Positions 46,663-54,958 of a DNA stretch of 64,000 bases are shown here, piece by piece (positions within the stretch are counted from its first letter, which is position 1; each line of letters starts with the position of its first letter). The DNA comes from Bacteroidales bacterium (lineage in GTDB: Bacteria > Bacteroidota > Bacteroidia > Bacteroidales > UBA932). The stretch is taken from the NCBI GenBank assembly GCA_017630155.1, contig JAGBVU010000024.1, positions 124,001 to 188,000 of the forward strand. The letters run 5' to 3'. Made by a program: the position numbers and the translations under genes. The notes below the pieces were generated by a model. The model saw only the letters and a program-made list of their open reading frames with translations. It had not been told where the DNA came from and did no database searches.

Positions 46663-48219
46663 ATGAAATTAAGATATATATTTGGTATCATACTCTCTGC
46701 TGTACTTGCTTTCACCTCTTGTGAGCCTTCAAGTATCAAAGAGTCGTTTGATAACATTAAGCTTGACAAATCTTATGTAGCTATCGACATGGCCGGTACT
46801 GCTACTACTATCAAAATCACTGCTACTGAGGCTTGGGCTTTTGATGAGACCAAAATTCCTGAGTGGCTTGATGTAACTCCTAAGAGCGGTAACGCTGGTG
46901 AGACTTCTGTTTCATTCTCAGCTACTGAAGCTATTGACGGTCGTGATGTAGAGTTGACTATCACTGCTGGTAAAAACACCCAGTTCGTAAAAGTTATGCA
47001 GGGTACCAAAGAGGTATCTCCAGCTACTTGTGCAGAGGTTATCGCCGGTCCTGATGGCAAATCATACAAAGTTAAAGGTGTATGTACAAGCATCGCCAAC
47101 ACTCAGTATGGTAACTGGTATCTTAAAGATGAGACTGGTGAGATCTACATCTATGGTACTCTTGACGCTAAAGGTGCTACCAAAAACTTCTTGAGCCTTG
47201 GTCTTGAGGTAGGTGACGAAGTGGAAGTACAAGGTCCTAAAACTACTTACGGTACTACTGTTGAGCTAGTTGACGTGACTGTACTAAGCATCACTAAATC
47301 ACTTGTAAAACTTGATGCTACCTCTAAGACTCTTGACAAAGAGGGTGGTGAATTCACTGTCAAAGCTGCTTACAAAGGCAATGGTGTTTTGGTTAACATC
47401 CCTGATGAGACAGCTTCTTGGGTATCTCTTCTAAGCATGGATTATATTAAAGGTAAAGCTACCAAGATTGAGCCTAATCCATGTGATACAGTTCTTGTTA
47501 AGTTTGCTTACCTTGACAACATGTCATCTGTTGTAAAACGTACAGGTTCTGTTGAGATCGCTTCTAACAATGGCAAATCTGAGTCAGCTGTCGCTGTAGC
47601 TCTTACCCAGAACTCAAATGAGCCTGAGAAAGTGGCTATCAAAGATTGCTTCACCCAGGAGTATACTCACATCTACGGTCAGGTAATGTCTGTGGCTAAG
47701 GATTATGGTTTCATCGTATCAGACGGAACAGCAAGCATCCTTATCTATCAGGCAGATTACACCAAATCTGCAAGAACTGCAGACAATGTAAAAGTTCTTG
47801 GTGCACCAAGCCTTTACAACTGGGCAGCTCAGATCCAGAAACCAGATCTTGTTGAGAAAAATGGTTATGACAAATCATGGAAACTTCCTACTGCTGTAGA
47901 GTACAACACCGAGAAGATTAACGAGCTTATCGTTAAACTTACAGGTACCAACAAGACCAAAAATCACCTTCTTCCTATCGAGTATGTAACATACCAGGGT
48001 GAACTTAAGATCGATGGTAACTATATCAACGTTATCTTCCCTGAGGGATGTAATGGTCAAGGTTCTCTTAAACTGTCTACTTCACTCAAACAAGAGGATG
48101 TTGCCAAACTTAATGGCAAACAGGTTAAAGTAACAGGTTACTTGTTCCAGGTTAGTGCAAGCAAGGATGTTCCAAAATTCCTTAACGTTATTGCTGACAA
48201 GATTGAGGAGGTTAAATAA
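46663..48219 (+). CDS. BACON and OB-fold domain lipoprotein
   Basis: A 518-residue surface-type lipoprotein (lipobox FTSC, Cys20). A BACON-like beta domain is at about 35-115 (WLDVTPKSGNAGETSVSFSA), then an OB-fold-like segment at about 118-205 (KVKGVCTSIANTQYGNWYLKDETGEIYIYG), a second BACON-like domain at about 213-320 and another OB-like domain to the end. The alternation is ordered: BACON-OB-BACON-OB. It lies 16 nt downstream of the TonB receptor with the same codon bias, so it is probably the receptor's lipoprotein partner (inference). A terminator follows. Confidence 0.8.
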   Translation: MKLRYIFGIILSAVLAFTSCEPSSIKESFDNIKLDKSYVAIDMAGTATTIKITATEAWAFDETKIPEWLDVTPKSGNAGETSVSFSATEAIDGRDVELTITAGKNTQFVKVMQGTKEVSPATCAEVIAGPDGKSYKVKGVCTSIANTQYGNWYLKDETGEIYIYGTLDAKGATKNFLSLGLEVGDEVEVQGPKTTYGTTVELVDVTVLSITKSLVKLDATSKTLDKEGGEFTVKAAYKGNGVLVNIPDETASWVSLLSMDYIKGKATKIEPNPCDTVLVKFAYLDNMSSVVKRTGSVEIASNNGKSESAVAVALTQNSNEPEKVAIKDCFTQEYTHIYGQVMSVAKDYGFIVSDGTASILIYQADYTKSARTADNVKVLGAPSLYNWAAQIQKPDLVEKNGYDKSWKLPTAVEYNTEKINELIVKLTGTNKTKNHLLPIEYVTYQGELKIDGNYINVIFPEGCNGQGSLKLSTSLKQEDVAKLNGKQVKVTGYLFQVSASKDVPKFLNVIADKIEEVK

Positions 48220-48244
48220 ATCTTCCTGAATCATAAATAAATTT

Positions 48245-48276
48245 CGGGCGGTCTATCCAGATCGCCCGATTTTTTT
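48245..48276 (+). terminator. Terminator of the TonB receptor operon
   Basis: Arms 48245-48254 and 48259-48268 (CGGGCG...CGCCCG core), followed by a run of T to 48276. Confidence 0.85.
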
Positions 48277-48611
48277 GTTATCACTACTACTGCTTTACAA
48301 ATAGAGTCCTCCATAAGAGTTGGGTTATCAGTCAACCATTGGTACTGTTTTACGGCCTCCAGTTCTCTTATAGATGGACAGCAGTCAGCATATCTGACCA
48401 CGTATGTCCTGCACCATCATAGCAGTCAGCATATCCGATAACATGCTTTCTGTCGCCACAGTCACACCACTTTTAACCCAAAAAGCTGATAGTGTGTCGC
48501 GAAAAGGGCCCTTTTTTATCAAAATACAGACCGTCGCACCACTTTTAAGGAGAATCCCTGCATGACGGTTCTGTAGCGCTTTTGGCTGTGTAATGGTAGG
48601 GATGTAGGTAT
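48277..48611. other. Non-coding gap with short direct repeats
   Basis: No convincing gene in 335 nt between two facing terminators. It holds two exact 15-nt copies of AGCAGTCAGCATATC (48380-48394 and 48421-48435) and two of CACCACTTTTAA (48465-48476 and 48537-48548). A palindrome AAAAGGGCCCTTTT is at about 48502-48515. No promoter of the usual type was seen. Confidence 0.6.
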
Positions 48612-48641
48612 AAAAAAATCGCCCGGTCTACGCCGGGCGAT
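48612..48641 (-). terminator. Terminator of the OmpA/TPR lipoprotein gene
   Basis: ATCGCCCGG (48618-48626) pairs with CCGGGCGAT (48633-48641). On the minus strand the stem is followed by seven T residues (48612-48618). Confidence 0.9.
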
Positions 48642-48672
48642 TGTCATATGTGAATGATAACTGATTTACAAA

Positions 48673-50325
48673 TTATTTAACTTTTGCAAACTCGATATCG
48701 TTTTCAGCACGTTTAGCAAGTTTCTCATCTTTCTTAGCAACCTCAAGAGCAGCTTTAGCAGCGTCAACTTTACCCTGACGAGCAGCTACGATAGCTTTAA
48801 GATAAGATTTGCACTGGCATTTAGCGTTACCTACGATAGCCTCAGCACCAGCAAGGTCATTGGTAAGGATGCAAACAAGAGCCTCGTTGAAACCTTTTGA
48901 ACCAGCAAGTTTAGCTTTAGCCTCAGCGTATTTACCGTTAACTACGTCAACAACTGCGAGGTTGTACTGAGCCTCTTTAAGGCTTGACTGTTTGAATGCA
49001 GCAACAGCAGCAGCATCATCACCTTTGCGAAGAGCAACAACACCTAGAGTATTGTAGTAGTATGCATCTTTGTTAGCAACTTTTGCAAGAGCAGCAGCAG
49101 CGTCAGCATCTTTACCTTGTTTAAGAAGGGTAACAGCTAGGTTAACGTTAGCACGGTCGCTGTTGAATTTGTTGGCAGCCTGAGTGTAAACTTTAACTTT
49201 GGTGTCGTTCTCTTTAACTAGAGTAGCAGCGTGAAGAAGTGCCTCTTCGTCAAGGATTTCGATGTTCTCGTTAACAAGAGCAACAAGCTCTTCGTCAGTG
49301 TAGTTTTTGAACTCGATGTTAGCGATGAATCTTGCGCGACGAAGTTGAGGAAGGATCTCTTTAGCAAGGATAGTGAATACCTGTGACATGTTTTTGATCT
49401 CTCTCTCGCGAACGATAGGGTCGCTGTACATCTCAAGAACGCGAAGGATAAGCTCTTTGTCAGCGATGTCTGAGTTTTTAACTAGGTCTTTGAAACCATC
49501 CCAGTCCTCAGAGATAGAAACGCTGTTAACAGCTGTCTCAACACCTACTTTTTTGTTGTTGATCTTAGAGTTGAAAGCTTTGGTTGCAGACTCAGCACGT
49601 TTGCCAGAAAGTTTGTTGTTAAGATCCTCTTTTCCATCTGGAGAAGCGTAAGCGATGATGTCAGTACCAACGATCTCTCTTCTTTCGTCAGCTTTTACAT
49701 TTTTAAGGAACTCCTGGAAAGCTTTGATCTCATCAGATTTAAGCTGAGCAGGACGAACAGTTGAGCTGTTGATAAGGTAAAGGATCTGAGCCTCACCAGT
49801 CTCAGGGATGATAGCCTGATATGCATCTGGAGCATAAGCAAGGGCACCGTCTCTCTTAACAAGTTTGTAAGTGGTGTTAGCACCGTCAGCTACTTTGTAA
49901 GGAGAAGGGTAAGTGGTCTTTTTGTCTTTGTAAAGAACAGCCATTCTAAGCTCAAGGTGAGATTTCTCCATACCTGGCTTGTAGTCGAATGTGAAGTCTT
50001 TGGTTACAGTTGCACCAGTCTCAGGAACTGTAGTGTAGTTTTTAGCAACATCCTCACCTTGAAGCATAACTGGCTCAAGAGCTGATTCGCCACCCTGATA
50101 AACCAATACAGGAACTACCTCAACGATAGCTTTTGGGTGGAAATAGTCTGCAGGGATAACTACAGAAACTTTTGCGTCAATTTTGTCAGCAACTACCTCA
50201 AGAACCTGAGGATCACAGTTAACAGAAACTAGTTCTGCTTTTTCAGCCATTTTTGCAGGGTTACCGCAAGAGGTGATAACCAAAGCTGCAAGGGCTAGCG
50301 ATGATAGTTTTTGGAAAATTTTCAT
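48673..50325 (-). CDS. OmpA-like and TPR-containing outer-membrane lipoprotein
   Basis: A 550-residue lipoprotein (lipobox ITSC, Cys20). An N-terminal beta region (about 30-190) is followed by an OmpA-like peptidoglycan-binding region near 190-300, with the family-like phrase IIAYASPDGKEDLNNKLSGKR. The C terminus has TPR-like helix pairs (about 385-545, e.g. AYYYNTLGVVALRKGDDAAAV). Abundant OmpA/TPR lipoproteins of this layout are known in Bacteroidales envelopes. The codon bias is among the strongest here. It has its own promoter, located in the 3' end of kdsB. Confidence 0.82.
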   Translation of the reverse strand: MKIFQKLSSLALAALVITSCGNPAKMAEKAELVSVNCDPQVLEVVADKIDAKVSVVIPADYFHPKAIVEVVPVLVYQGGESALEPVMLQGEDVAKNYTTVPETGATVTKDFTFDYKPGMEKSHLELRMAVLYKDKKTTYPSPYKVADGANTTYKLVKRDGALAYAPDAYQAIIPETGEAQILYLINSSTVRPAQLKSDEIKAFQEFLKNVKADERREIVGTDIIAYASPDGKEDLNNKLSGKRAESATKAFNSKINNKKVGVETAVNSVSISEDWDGFKDLVKNSDIADKELILRVLEMYSDPIVREREIKNMSQVFTILAKEILPQLRRARFIANIEFKNYTDEELVALVNENIEILDEEALLHAATLVKENDTKVKVYTQAANKFNSDRANVNLAVTLLKQGKDADAAAALAKVANKDAYYYNTLGVVALRKGDDAAAVAAFKQSSLKEAQYNLAVVDVVNGKYAEAKAKLAGSKGFNEALVCILTNDLAGAEAIVGNAKCQCKSYLKAIVAARQGKVDAAKAALEVAKKDEKLAKRAENDIEFAKVK

Positions 50326-50373
50326 TTTGAATTCAATTTATTGTATTAATACTTAATTAATTCACGTTTTTGC

Positions 50374-50385
50374 CTACATATGTAG
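50374..50385. repeat. 12-bp palindrome at the start of the OmpA/TPR leader
   Basis: CTACATATGTAG is a perfect palindrome that would lie within the first bases of the minus-strand transcript, a position suited to an operator or leader structure. Confidence 0.4.
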
Positions 50386-50386
50386 A

Positions 50387-51160
50387 CTAACTGCAAAGAT
50401 ATAAATCTTTTTCGATGTAACTAACAATTTTTAGTAAATCTTCAGGAGTGTCTACAGCAAAAGTCGTGCTATCTGTTTCTACAACCTTGATTCTTAATCC
50501 GTTTTCAAGCCATCTGAGCTGCTCCAAACTCTCACATTTTTCCAAACTGGAGCGCTCCATAGAACATATTTTCCCAAGTGTTTCGGGTTTGTATGCATAT
50601 AGTCCAATATGCTTATAATAAGTGTGTTGTGTGAGCCAATTCTCGCGCTCGGCATCTCTCATATAGGGGATGGTGCTTCTGCTAAAGTATAAGGCATACC
50701 CGTTAATATCCATTACCAATTTTGGGGTATTCGGGCTGAAAAGTTCTTCAGAAGATGTTATTTTTTTGGCCATAGTGCCAAGGTACACCTGCGGATCAGT
50801 GGTGAATGCCTCTTCGAGGGATTTCAATTGAGCGGGGTCTATAAGAGGTTCATCTCCCTGAATATTCATGACCAGATCAATCTCCCTTTCGGGGTGCATG
50901 GCTGCATATTTTGTGTAGGCTTCATAGCATCTGTCGGTGCCACTCTGGTGTGTTGGGGAGGTCATTATCGCTACCCCTCCAAAGCTCTCTACTTCAGTGA
51001 TTATCCTTTCGTCGTCAGTGGCTACGCATACATCTTCAAATGCCTTTTTGGCCTGCTCGTAAACACGCCTTACCATACTTTTCCCGGCGATGTCGGCCAG
51101 GGGTTTTCCAGGGAATCTGGATGATCCATATCTGGATGGGATTATTGCAAGAGTTCTCAT
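50387..51160 (-). CDS. kdsB: 3-deoxy-manno-octulosonate cytidylyltransferase
   Basis: A 257-residue CMP-Kdo synthetase. The start MRTLAIIPSRYGSSRFPGKPL is family-typical with no later Met, so it is fixed. MNIQGDEPLI and ATDDERI are also hallmarks. It activates Kdo for the inner core of LPS, in line with LptC and LptE in the window. Its -7 element ends 4 nt before the ATG. It is divergent from the sigma-54 activator. Confidence 0.97.
   Translation of the reverse strand: MRTLAIIPSRYGSSRFPGKPLADIAGKSMVRRVYEQAKKAFEDVCVATDDERIITEVESFGGVAIMTSPTHQSGTDRCYEAYTKYAAMHPEREIDLVMNIQGDEPLIDPAQLKSLEEAFTTDPQVYLGTMAKKITSSEELFSPNTPKLVMDINGYALYFSRSTIPYMRDAERENWLTQHTYYKHIGLYAYKPETLGKICSMERSSLEKCESLEQLRWLENGLRIKVVETDSTTFAVDTPEDLLKIVSYIEKDLYLCS
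50394..50401 (-). promoter_or_regulatory. -7 element of the OmpA/TPR lipoprotein gene, inside kdsB
   Basis: Minus-strand TATCTTTG encoded within the last codons of kdsB, giving a leader of about 60 nt to the ATG at 50325. Confidence 0.65.
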
Positions 51161-51164
51161 ATGA

Positions 51165-51172
51165 CAAATTTA
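51165..51172 (-). promoter_or_regulatory. kdsB -7 element, 4 nt from the start codon
   Basis: Minus-strand TAAATTTG, then TCAT, then the ATG at 51160. Candidate leaderless mRNA, back to back with the opposing promoter at 51204. Confidence 0.55.
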
Positions 51173-51203
51173 GCCAAAAATGTCTTAGCAACTTAAATTT
51201 TTT

Positions 51204-51211
51204 TAACTTTG
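51204..51211 (+). promoter_or_regulatory. -7 element of the sigma-54 activator gene, 6 nt from the start codon
   Basis: TAACTTTG, then CAGATT, then the ATG at 51218. Candidate leaderless mRNA. Confidence 0.55.
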
Positions 51212-51217
51212 CAGATT

Positions 51218-52456
51218 ATGGATATAAACGATATTAAAAACAGGTTCGGAATTATTGGTCACGATCCCCGTCTGGAGTCTGCGATAAACACTGCGCAGCA
51301 GATAGCAGGGACCGATCTGTCTGTCCTCATTACAGGTGAGAGTGGAGTCGGAAAGGAGGTAATACCCAAAATTATCCATTCTTTAAGTCCCAGAAAACAC
51401 AAGAACTATGTAGCCATAAACTGTGGAGCTATCCACGGTGGTATCCTTGAATCGGAACTTTTCGGTCACGAAAAGGGCTCCTTCACAGGTGCCAACGAGA
51501 CCAGAAAAGGGTATTTCGAGGAGGCCAACGGAGGGACTATTTTTCTTGACGAAGTGGGAGAACTCCCCCTTTCCACTCAGGTGAAGCTCCTCAGGGTTTT
51601 GGAGTCGGGAGAGTTTCTAAGGGTCGGATCCTCCAAGATTCTTAAGACCGATGTCAGGGTGATCGCAGCATCAAACATCAATTTCATGCACGCCATCAAC
51701 ACCGGCAAGTTCAGGGAAGACCTCTACTACAGATTGAACGCAGTTCCTATCTATATACCCCCATTGCGTGAGAGAAAAAAGGATATACACCTCCTTTTCA
51801 AAAAGTTTGCTCTCGATATTGCAGACAAATATACCATGCCTGTCATCAAGCTTGACCCGCAGGCTCAGGAGATGCTCGAGTCATACCGTTGGGCAGGAAA
51901 CGTCCGACAGTTGAAAAATGTCGCTGAGCAGATATCGGTTCTGGAAAATGACAGATACATCACAGCGGAGATTCTCAAGAAGTATCTCCCAGCAGAAGGT
52001 CCAGATATCCTCCCTGTTCTGGCAGGTGAGAGCTATAATATAGGTGGCGAGAGCTATACAGACAGAGACTTGATTTTCAAGATGTTGCTTCAGATGAATC
52101 AGATGAGGCAGGAGATTGATGCACTGAAGGCAACAATTGCTTCTGGCAATGTAATGCCTCACGAGCAGGCGGTGGAGATTGCACCGGTGCAGCAGACCTT
52201 GCCAGCTCACGTCCAGACCCTCCCTGTCCACATTGGAAAGCAGTTGGATGACAGCATAACAGATGCAGTCTCTGAGCTGGTGGAGGATGCCCCTGTGGCA
52301 CCTAAAAGCCTCTCGATTCAGGATGCCAGCACAGAGCTTATCCTGAAGGCATTGGAGAAGCACCACAATAACCGCAAGGCAGCGGCAAAGGAGCTTGGTA
52401 TCTCCGAGAGGACATTGTACAGAAGGTTGAACGATTTTGGAAAAGGGAGAAAGTAA
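51218..52456 (+). CDS. Sigma-54-dependent transcriptional activator
   Basis: 412 residues from the ATG at 51218; an in-frame TTG 9 nt upstream is inside the promoter. There is no N-terminal receiver or PAS domain: the AAA+ domain starts almost at once, with Walker A GESGVGKE (40-47), the sigma-54 contact loop GSFTGA (87-92, variant of GAFTGA) and Walker B TIFLDEVGEL. The C terminus has a Fis-type helix-turn-helix (NRKAAAKELGISERTLYRRL). Lacking a sensor domain, it may be regulated by a partner protein or by its level. The neighbour order activator-LptE-TPR-SecG is typical of Bacteroidales. Confidence 0.95.
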   Translation: MDINDIKNRFGIIGHDPRLESAINTAQQIAGTDLSVLITGESGVGKEVIPKIIHSLSPRKHKNYVAINCGAIHGGILESELFGHEKGSFTGANETRKGYFEEANGGTIFLDEVGELPLSTQVKLLRVLESGEFLRVGSSKILKTDVRVIAASNINFMHAINTGKFREDLYYRLNAVPIYIPPLRERKKDIHLLFKKFALDIADKYTMPVIKLDPQAQEMLESYRWAGNVRQLKNVAEQISVLENDRYITAEILKKYLPAEGPDILPVLAGESYNIGGESYTDRDLIFKMLLQMNQMRQEIDALKATIASGNVMPHEQAVEIAPVQQTLPAHVQTLPVHIGKQLDDSITDAVSELVEDAPVAPKSLSIQDASTELILKALEKHHNNRKAAAKELGISERTLYRRLNDFGKGRK

Positions 52457-52457
52457 A

Positions 52458-52976
52458 ATGGGGAGATCGGCATCAAATATAATATTGGCACTATTGGTGG
52501 CGGCACTCTCTGTTTTTGCAGGGTGCAGGGTGCAGTACAGTTTCTCAGGAACATCGATCCAGCCGGATGTGAAGACATTTACTGTGGAGTACTTTGAGAA
52601 TAAGGCACCGAGGATCAACCCGTCGCTTGCCAACTCCCTCTCAGAGGCCCTTATCGACAAGTACAGAAAACTGACCCCTTTGGAGATGATGCAGGAGGGG
52701 GGTGATTTGACAGTGTCAGGAGTTATACAGGGGTATGACACCAGGCCCGTGGCTGTGACTGCAGATGAGGTGGCATCCCAGACCAGGCTTACAGTCTCTC
52801 TGAAACTGAAATATACAAACAAACTCCATCCGGAGGAGGACTTCGAGAAGAACTTCTCCGCTTTTGCAGATTTTGATTCCAACCAGTCACTGGATGCAGT
52901 GGAGGCTCAGATTTGTGATGATATTATTGAAAAATTAGTAGAGGATATATTCAATGCAACAGTGGCAAATTGGTAA
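52458..52976 (+). CDS. lptE: LPS-assembly lipoprotein LptE
   Basis: 172 residues from the ATG at 52458, one base after the upstream stop. Lipobox FAGC (Cys23), then the LptE-like pattern CRVQYSFSGTSIQPDVKTFTVEYFEN and NPSLANSLSEALIDKYRK. LptE plugs the LptD pore that inserts LPS in the outer membrane. Sequence identity in this family is low, but position and pattern agree. It overlaps the next gene by 23 nt. Confidence 0.88.
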   Translation: MGRSASNIILALLVAALSVFAGCRVQYSFSGTSIQPDVKTFTVEYFENKAPRINPSLANSLSEALIDKYRKLTPLEMMQEGGDLTVSGVIQGYDTRPVAVTADEVASQTRLTVSLKLKYTNKLHPEEDFEKNFSAFADFDSNQSLDAVEAQICDDIIEKLVEDIFNATVANW

Positions 52977-53559
52977 ATCTGTACCCACAAAGGGTGAGTT
53001 GGAGGGGTTGTTGAGATCATACCCATGGTTCTCTATAGCCCAGAAAGAGCTGTATCTCATGCTCCTTTCTGAGGGTAAGGGGTATTCGTCCAATGTCACA
53101 AAAAGATTCGCTCCATATCTCAGCTCTACCGAGGAGCTGGTCAAAAATGCTAAAAAGGAGATTTGCAAAGGTGGAGATGTGGCAACAGAGGTAATCCCTA
53201 AGGTGGAGGAGAAGCCATCTGTCATCAAGGTGGAGGAGGCTAATAGTAGGGAGGTTTTCGTAGTTGGAGGAGACTATTTCGGCAAAGAAGATTACCAAGC
53301 GGTAAAAGGTAGCGGTACCGATATATTTGAAGCATTCAAGGAGAGTGTAGCGTCAGAGACACGTACGATAGTGAGGATAGATAAGTCAGATGACCAATTT
53401 TCTGATGATGAATATTGTACAGAGACATTGGCAAAAATCTATGTATCACAGGGGTGTTTCAAAAGGGCCATGGAGGTTTATGATAAACTAATTTTGTTAT
53501 ATCCAGAAAAAAGTACTTACTTTGCAGCCCTTAAAGAAGAAATAAAGAAACAGTTATAG
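52954..53559 (+). CDS. TPR-like hypothetical protein
   Basis: A 201-residue cytoplasmic protein without a signal peptide. The N terminus has an aromatic LLRSYPWFSIAQKELYLMLL segment. The middle is acidic and probably disordered. The C terminus is one TPR-like hairpin (TETLAKIYVSQGCFKRAMEVYDKLILLYPEKSTYFAAL). Found in this place in many Bacteroidales genomes, function unknown. It overlaps lptE and is 2 nt from secG. Confidence 0.8.
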   Translation: MQQWQIGKSVPTKGELEGLLRSYPWFSIAQKELYLMLLSEGKGYSSNVTKRFAPYLSSTEELVKNAKKEICKGGDVATEVIPKVEEKPSVIKVEEANSREVFVVGGDYFGKEDYQAVKGSGTDIFEAFKESVASETRTIVRIDKSDDQFSDDEYCTETLAKIYVSQGCFKRAMEVYDKLILLYPEKSTYFAALKEEIKKQL

Positions 53560-53561
53560 AT

Positions 53562-53900
53562 ATGTACACAGCAATTTCAATTCTTATTATAATTGTCAGC
53601 ATCCTTTTGACAATCGTAGTTTTGGTTCAAAATTCAAAAGGTGGCGGATTGGCTGCAAACTTCGCTTCTGGTAACCAGACTTTCGGCGTACGTCAGACAG
53701 CTGACTTCCTGGAGAAAGCTACTTGGACACTTGCATCGGTTCTAATCGGTCTTTGTATCCTTGTAACTGCATTTATCTCTTCAGACAAAGCAGACAAGAC
53801 TGATGATATTCAGGAGAGAATGGAGCAAACAATGCCAGTTGAGGGTCAGCCAGAGTTCCCTGTGCTTCCTCAAGGCAACACAGAGACTCCTGCAAACTAA
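53562..53900 (+). CDS. secG: Preprotein translocase subunit SecG
   Basis: A 112-residue protein with two TMs (about 3-22 and 52-72) and the conserved loop VLVQNSKGGGLAANFASGNQTFGVRQTADFLEKATW between them. The C-terminal tail is acidic, as is common in Bacteroidota SecG. It assists SecYEG protein export. A strong terminator follows. Confidence 0.95.
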   Translation: MYTAISILIIIVSILLTIVVLVQNSKGGGLAANFASGNQTFGVRQTADFLEKATWTLASVLIGLCILVTAFISSDKADKTDDIQERMEQTMPVEGQPEFPVLPQGNTETPAN

Positions 53901-53920
53901 TCAATAATAAGTTGAGAGTT

Positions 53921-53948
53921 AGCCCGTTACATCGTAACGGGCTTTTTT
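53921..53948 (+). terminator. Terminator after secG
   Basis: AGCCCGTTAC (53921-53930), loop ATC, GTAACGGGCT (53934-53943), then a T run to 53948. Confidence 0.95.
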
Positions 53949-54008
53949 GTTTTAAAAATATTTGAAAAATAACAGTACTTTGCGATACAAGGTACTATTA
54001 TTTTTATA

Positions 54009-54016
54009 TATATTTG
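54009..54016 (+). promoter_or_regulatory. -7 element of the PspC-PadR operon
   Basis: TATATTTG, 30 nt before the ATG at 54047. It overlaps an upstream in-frame TTG, which argues against that TTG as a start. Confidence 0.6.
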
Positions 54017-54046
54017 CAGTACAAAATAACTAATGCTTCAAATGAT

Positions 54047-54613
54047 ATGAAAAAAGTGATAAATGTGGGCATCGGAGGGAGAACCTTCATTATAGATGAA
54101 GATGCCTATCAAAGATTGGATGCGTATCTGACCCGTTTTCAGGAGAAGGTAAAAATGGGACTTCAGACCAAAGAGGTTATAGAAGAGGTGGAGATCCGCA
54201 TTGCAGAACTTTTTACAGAGTATATGGGTACCAGGCAGGAGGTGGTTAATATTGCCATTGTAAATAGGGTGATATCTCAGCTGGGTATGCCTGACGGTAC
54301 CGATGCAGATAAGGAATTTATGTCTAACGAAAAAAACAACACTATGAAAGCAACTAAAAAATTCTTCAGGGATCCAGATTCTAAGGTTATTGGAGGTGTT
54401 TGCAGCGGTTTGGCTGCCTATACAGATATTGATGTGACATTGATCAGGATTATCTTCCTGGTGGCTATGATATGCGGATCATTGGGCTTCTGGATCTATG
54501 TGATTTTCTGGATTGTCGCACCTATGGCCAAGAGTGCTTCGGAAAAGTGTGAGATGAGGGGATTGCCTATCGATGCGGAAAATCTCAAGAGATTCTCAAG
54601 TACAACAAAATAA
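54047..54613 (+). CDS. PspC-domain membrane protein (short paralogue)
   Basis: 188 residues from the ATG at 54047 (MKKVINVGIGG). Residues 1-85 form a helical cytoplasmic domain (EVIEEVEIRIAELFTEYMG). A PspC domain follows, near 100-165: FRDPDSKVIGGVCSGLAAYTDIDVTLIRIIF with two TM segments. PspC proteins take part in envelope-stress responses. The N-terminal domain is shared with the larger paralogue at 54955, so this is a tandem pair around a PadR regulator. Confidence 0.88.
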   Translation: MKKVINVGIGGRTFIIDEDAYQRLDAYLTRFQEKVKMGLQTKEVIEEVEIRIAELFTEYMGTRQEVVNIAIVNRVISQLGMPDGTDADKEFMSNEKNNTMKATKKFFRDPDSKVIGGVCSGLAAYTDIDVTLIRIIFLVAMICGSLGFWIYVIFWIVAPMAKSASEKCEMRGLPIDAENLKRFSSTTK

Positions 54614-54622
54614 ATATGCTTT

Positions 54623-54958
54623 ATGGAGGTGATAAACAATTCAGACAATGTCAAGTCTCAGATGAGAAAGGGTATTCTGGAGTACTGCATCCTGGGAATC
54701 CTCAATAAGAAGGACTCGTATGCATCCTCCATTATAACAGAGCTCAAAGAGGCAAGGATGATAGTGGTGGAGGGGACTCTCTATCCGCTGTTGATCCGTC
54801 AGAAAAACCAGGGGCTTCTTACCTATCGCTGGGAGGAGTCTCCCCAGGGTCCTCCACGCAAATACTACTCCATCACAGATAAAGGGAGGGCTCAGTTGGC
54901 AGAGATGGACAGTGTGTGGAGGGAGATGGTAGAAACAATTAATATGATCAGAAAATGA
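54623..54958 (+). CDS. PadR-family transcriptional regulator
   Basis: A 111-residue winged-helix protein of PadR type: LEYCILGILNKKDSYASSIITELKEARMIVVEGTLYPLLIRQKNQGLL, then the wing YRWEESPQGPPRKYYSITDKGR. PadR repressors usually control the gene next to them. It overlaps the following pspC-type gene by 4 nt and follows the first after 9 nt, so it probably autoregulates this three-gene operon. Confidence 0.94.
   Translation: MEVINNSDNVKSQMRKGILEYCILGILNKKDSYASSIITELKEARMIVVEGTLYPLLIRQKNQGLLTYRWEESPQGPPRKYYSITDKGRAQLAEMDSVWREMVETINMIRK

Noticed and set aside
48502..48515. Palindrome AAAAGGGCCCTTTT as a terminator
   Set aside because: The stem left after a minimal loop is only about five mostly A-T pairs, and no gene lies upstream of it.
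54014..54046. TTG start for the short PspC protein
   Set aside because: The codon is inside the TATATTTG promoter element; the ATG at 54047 matches the paralogue's MKKV start.
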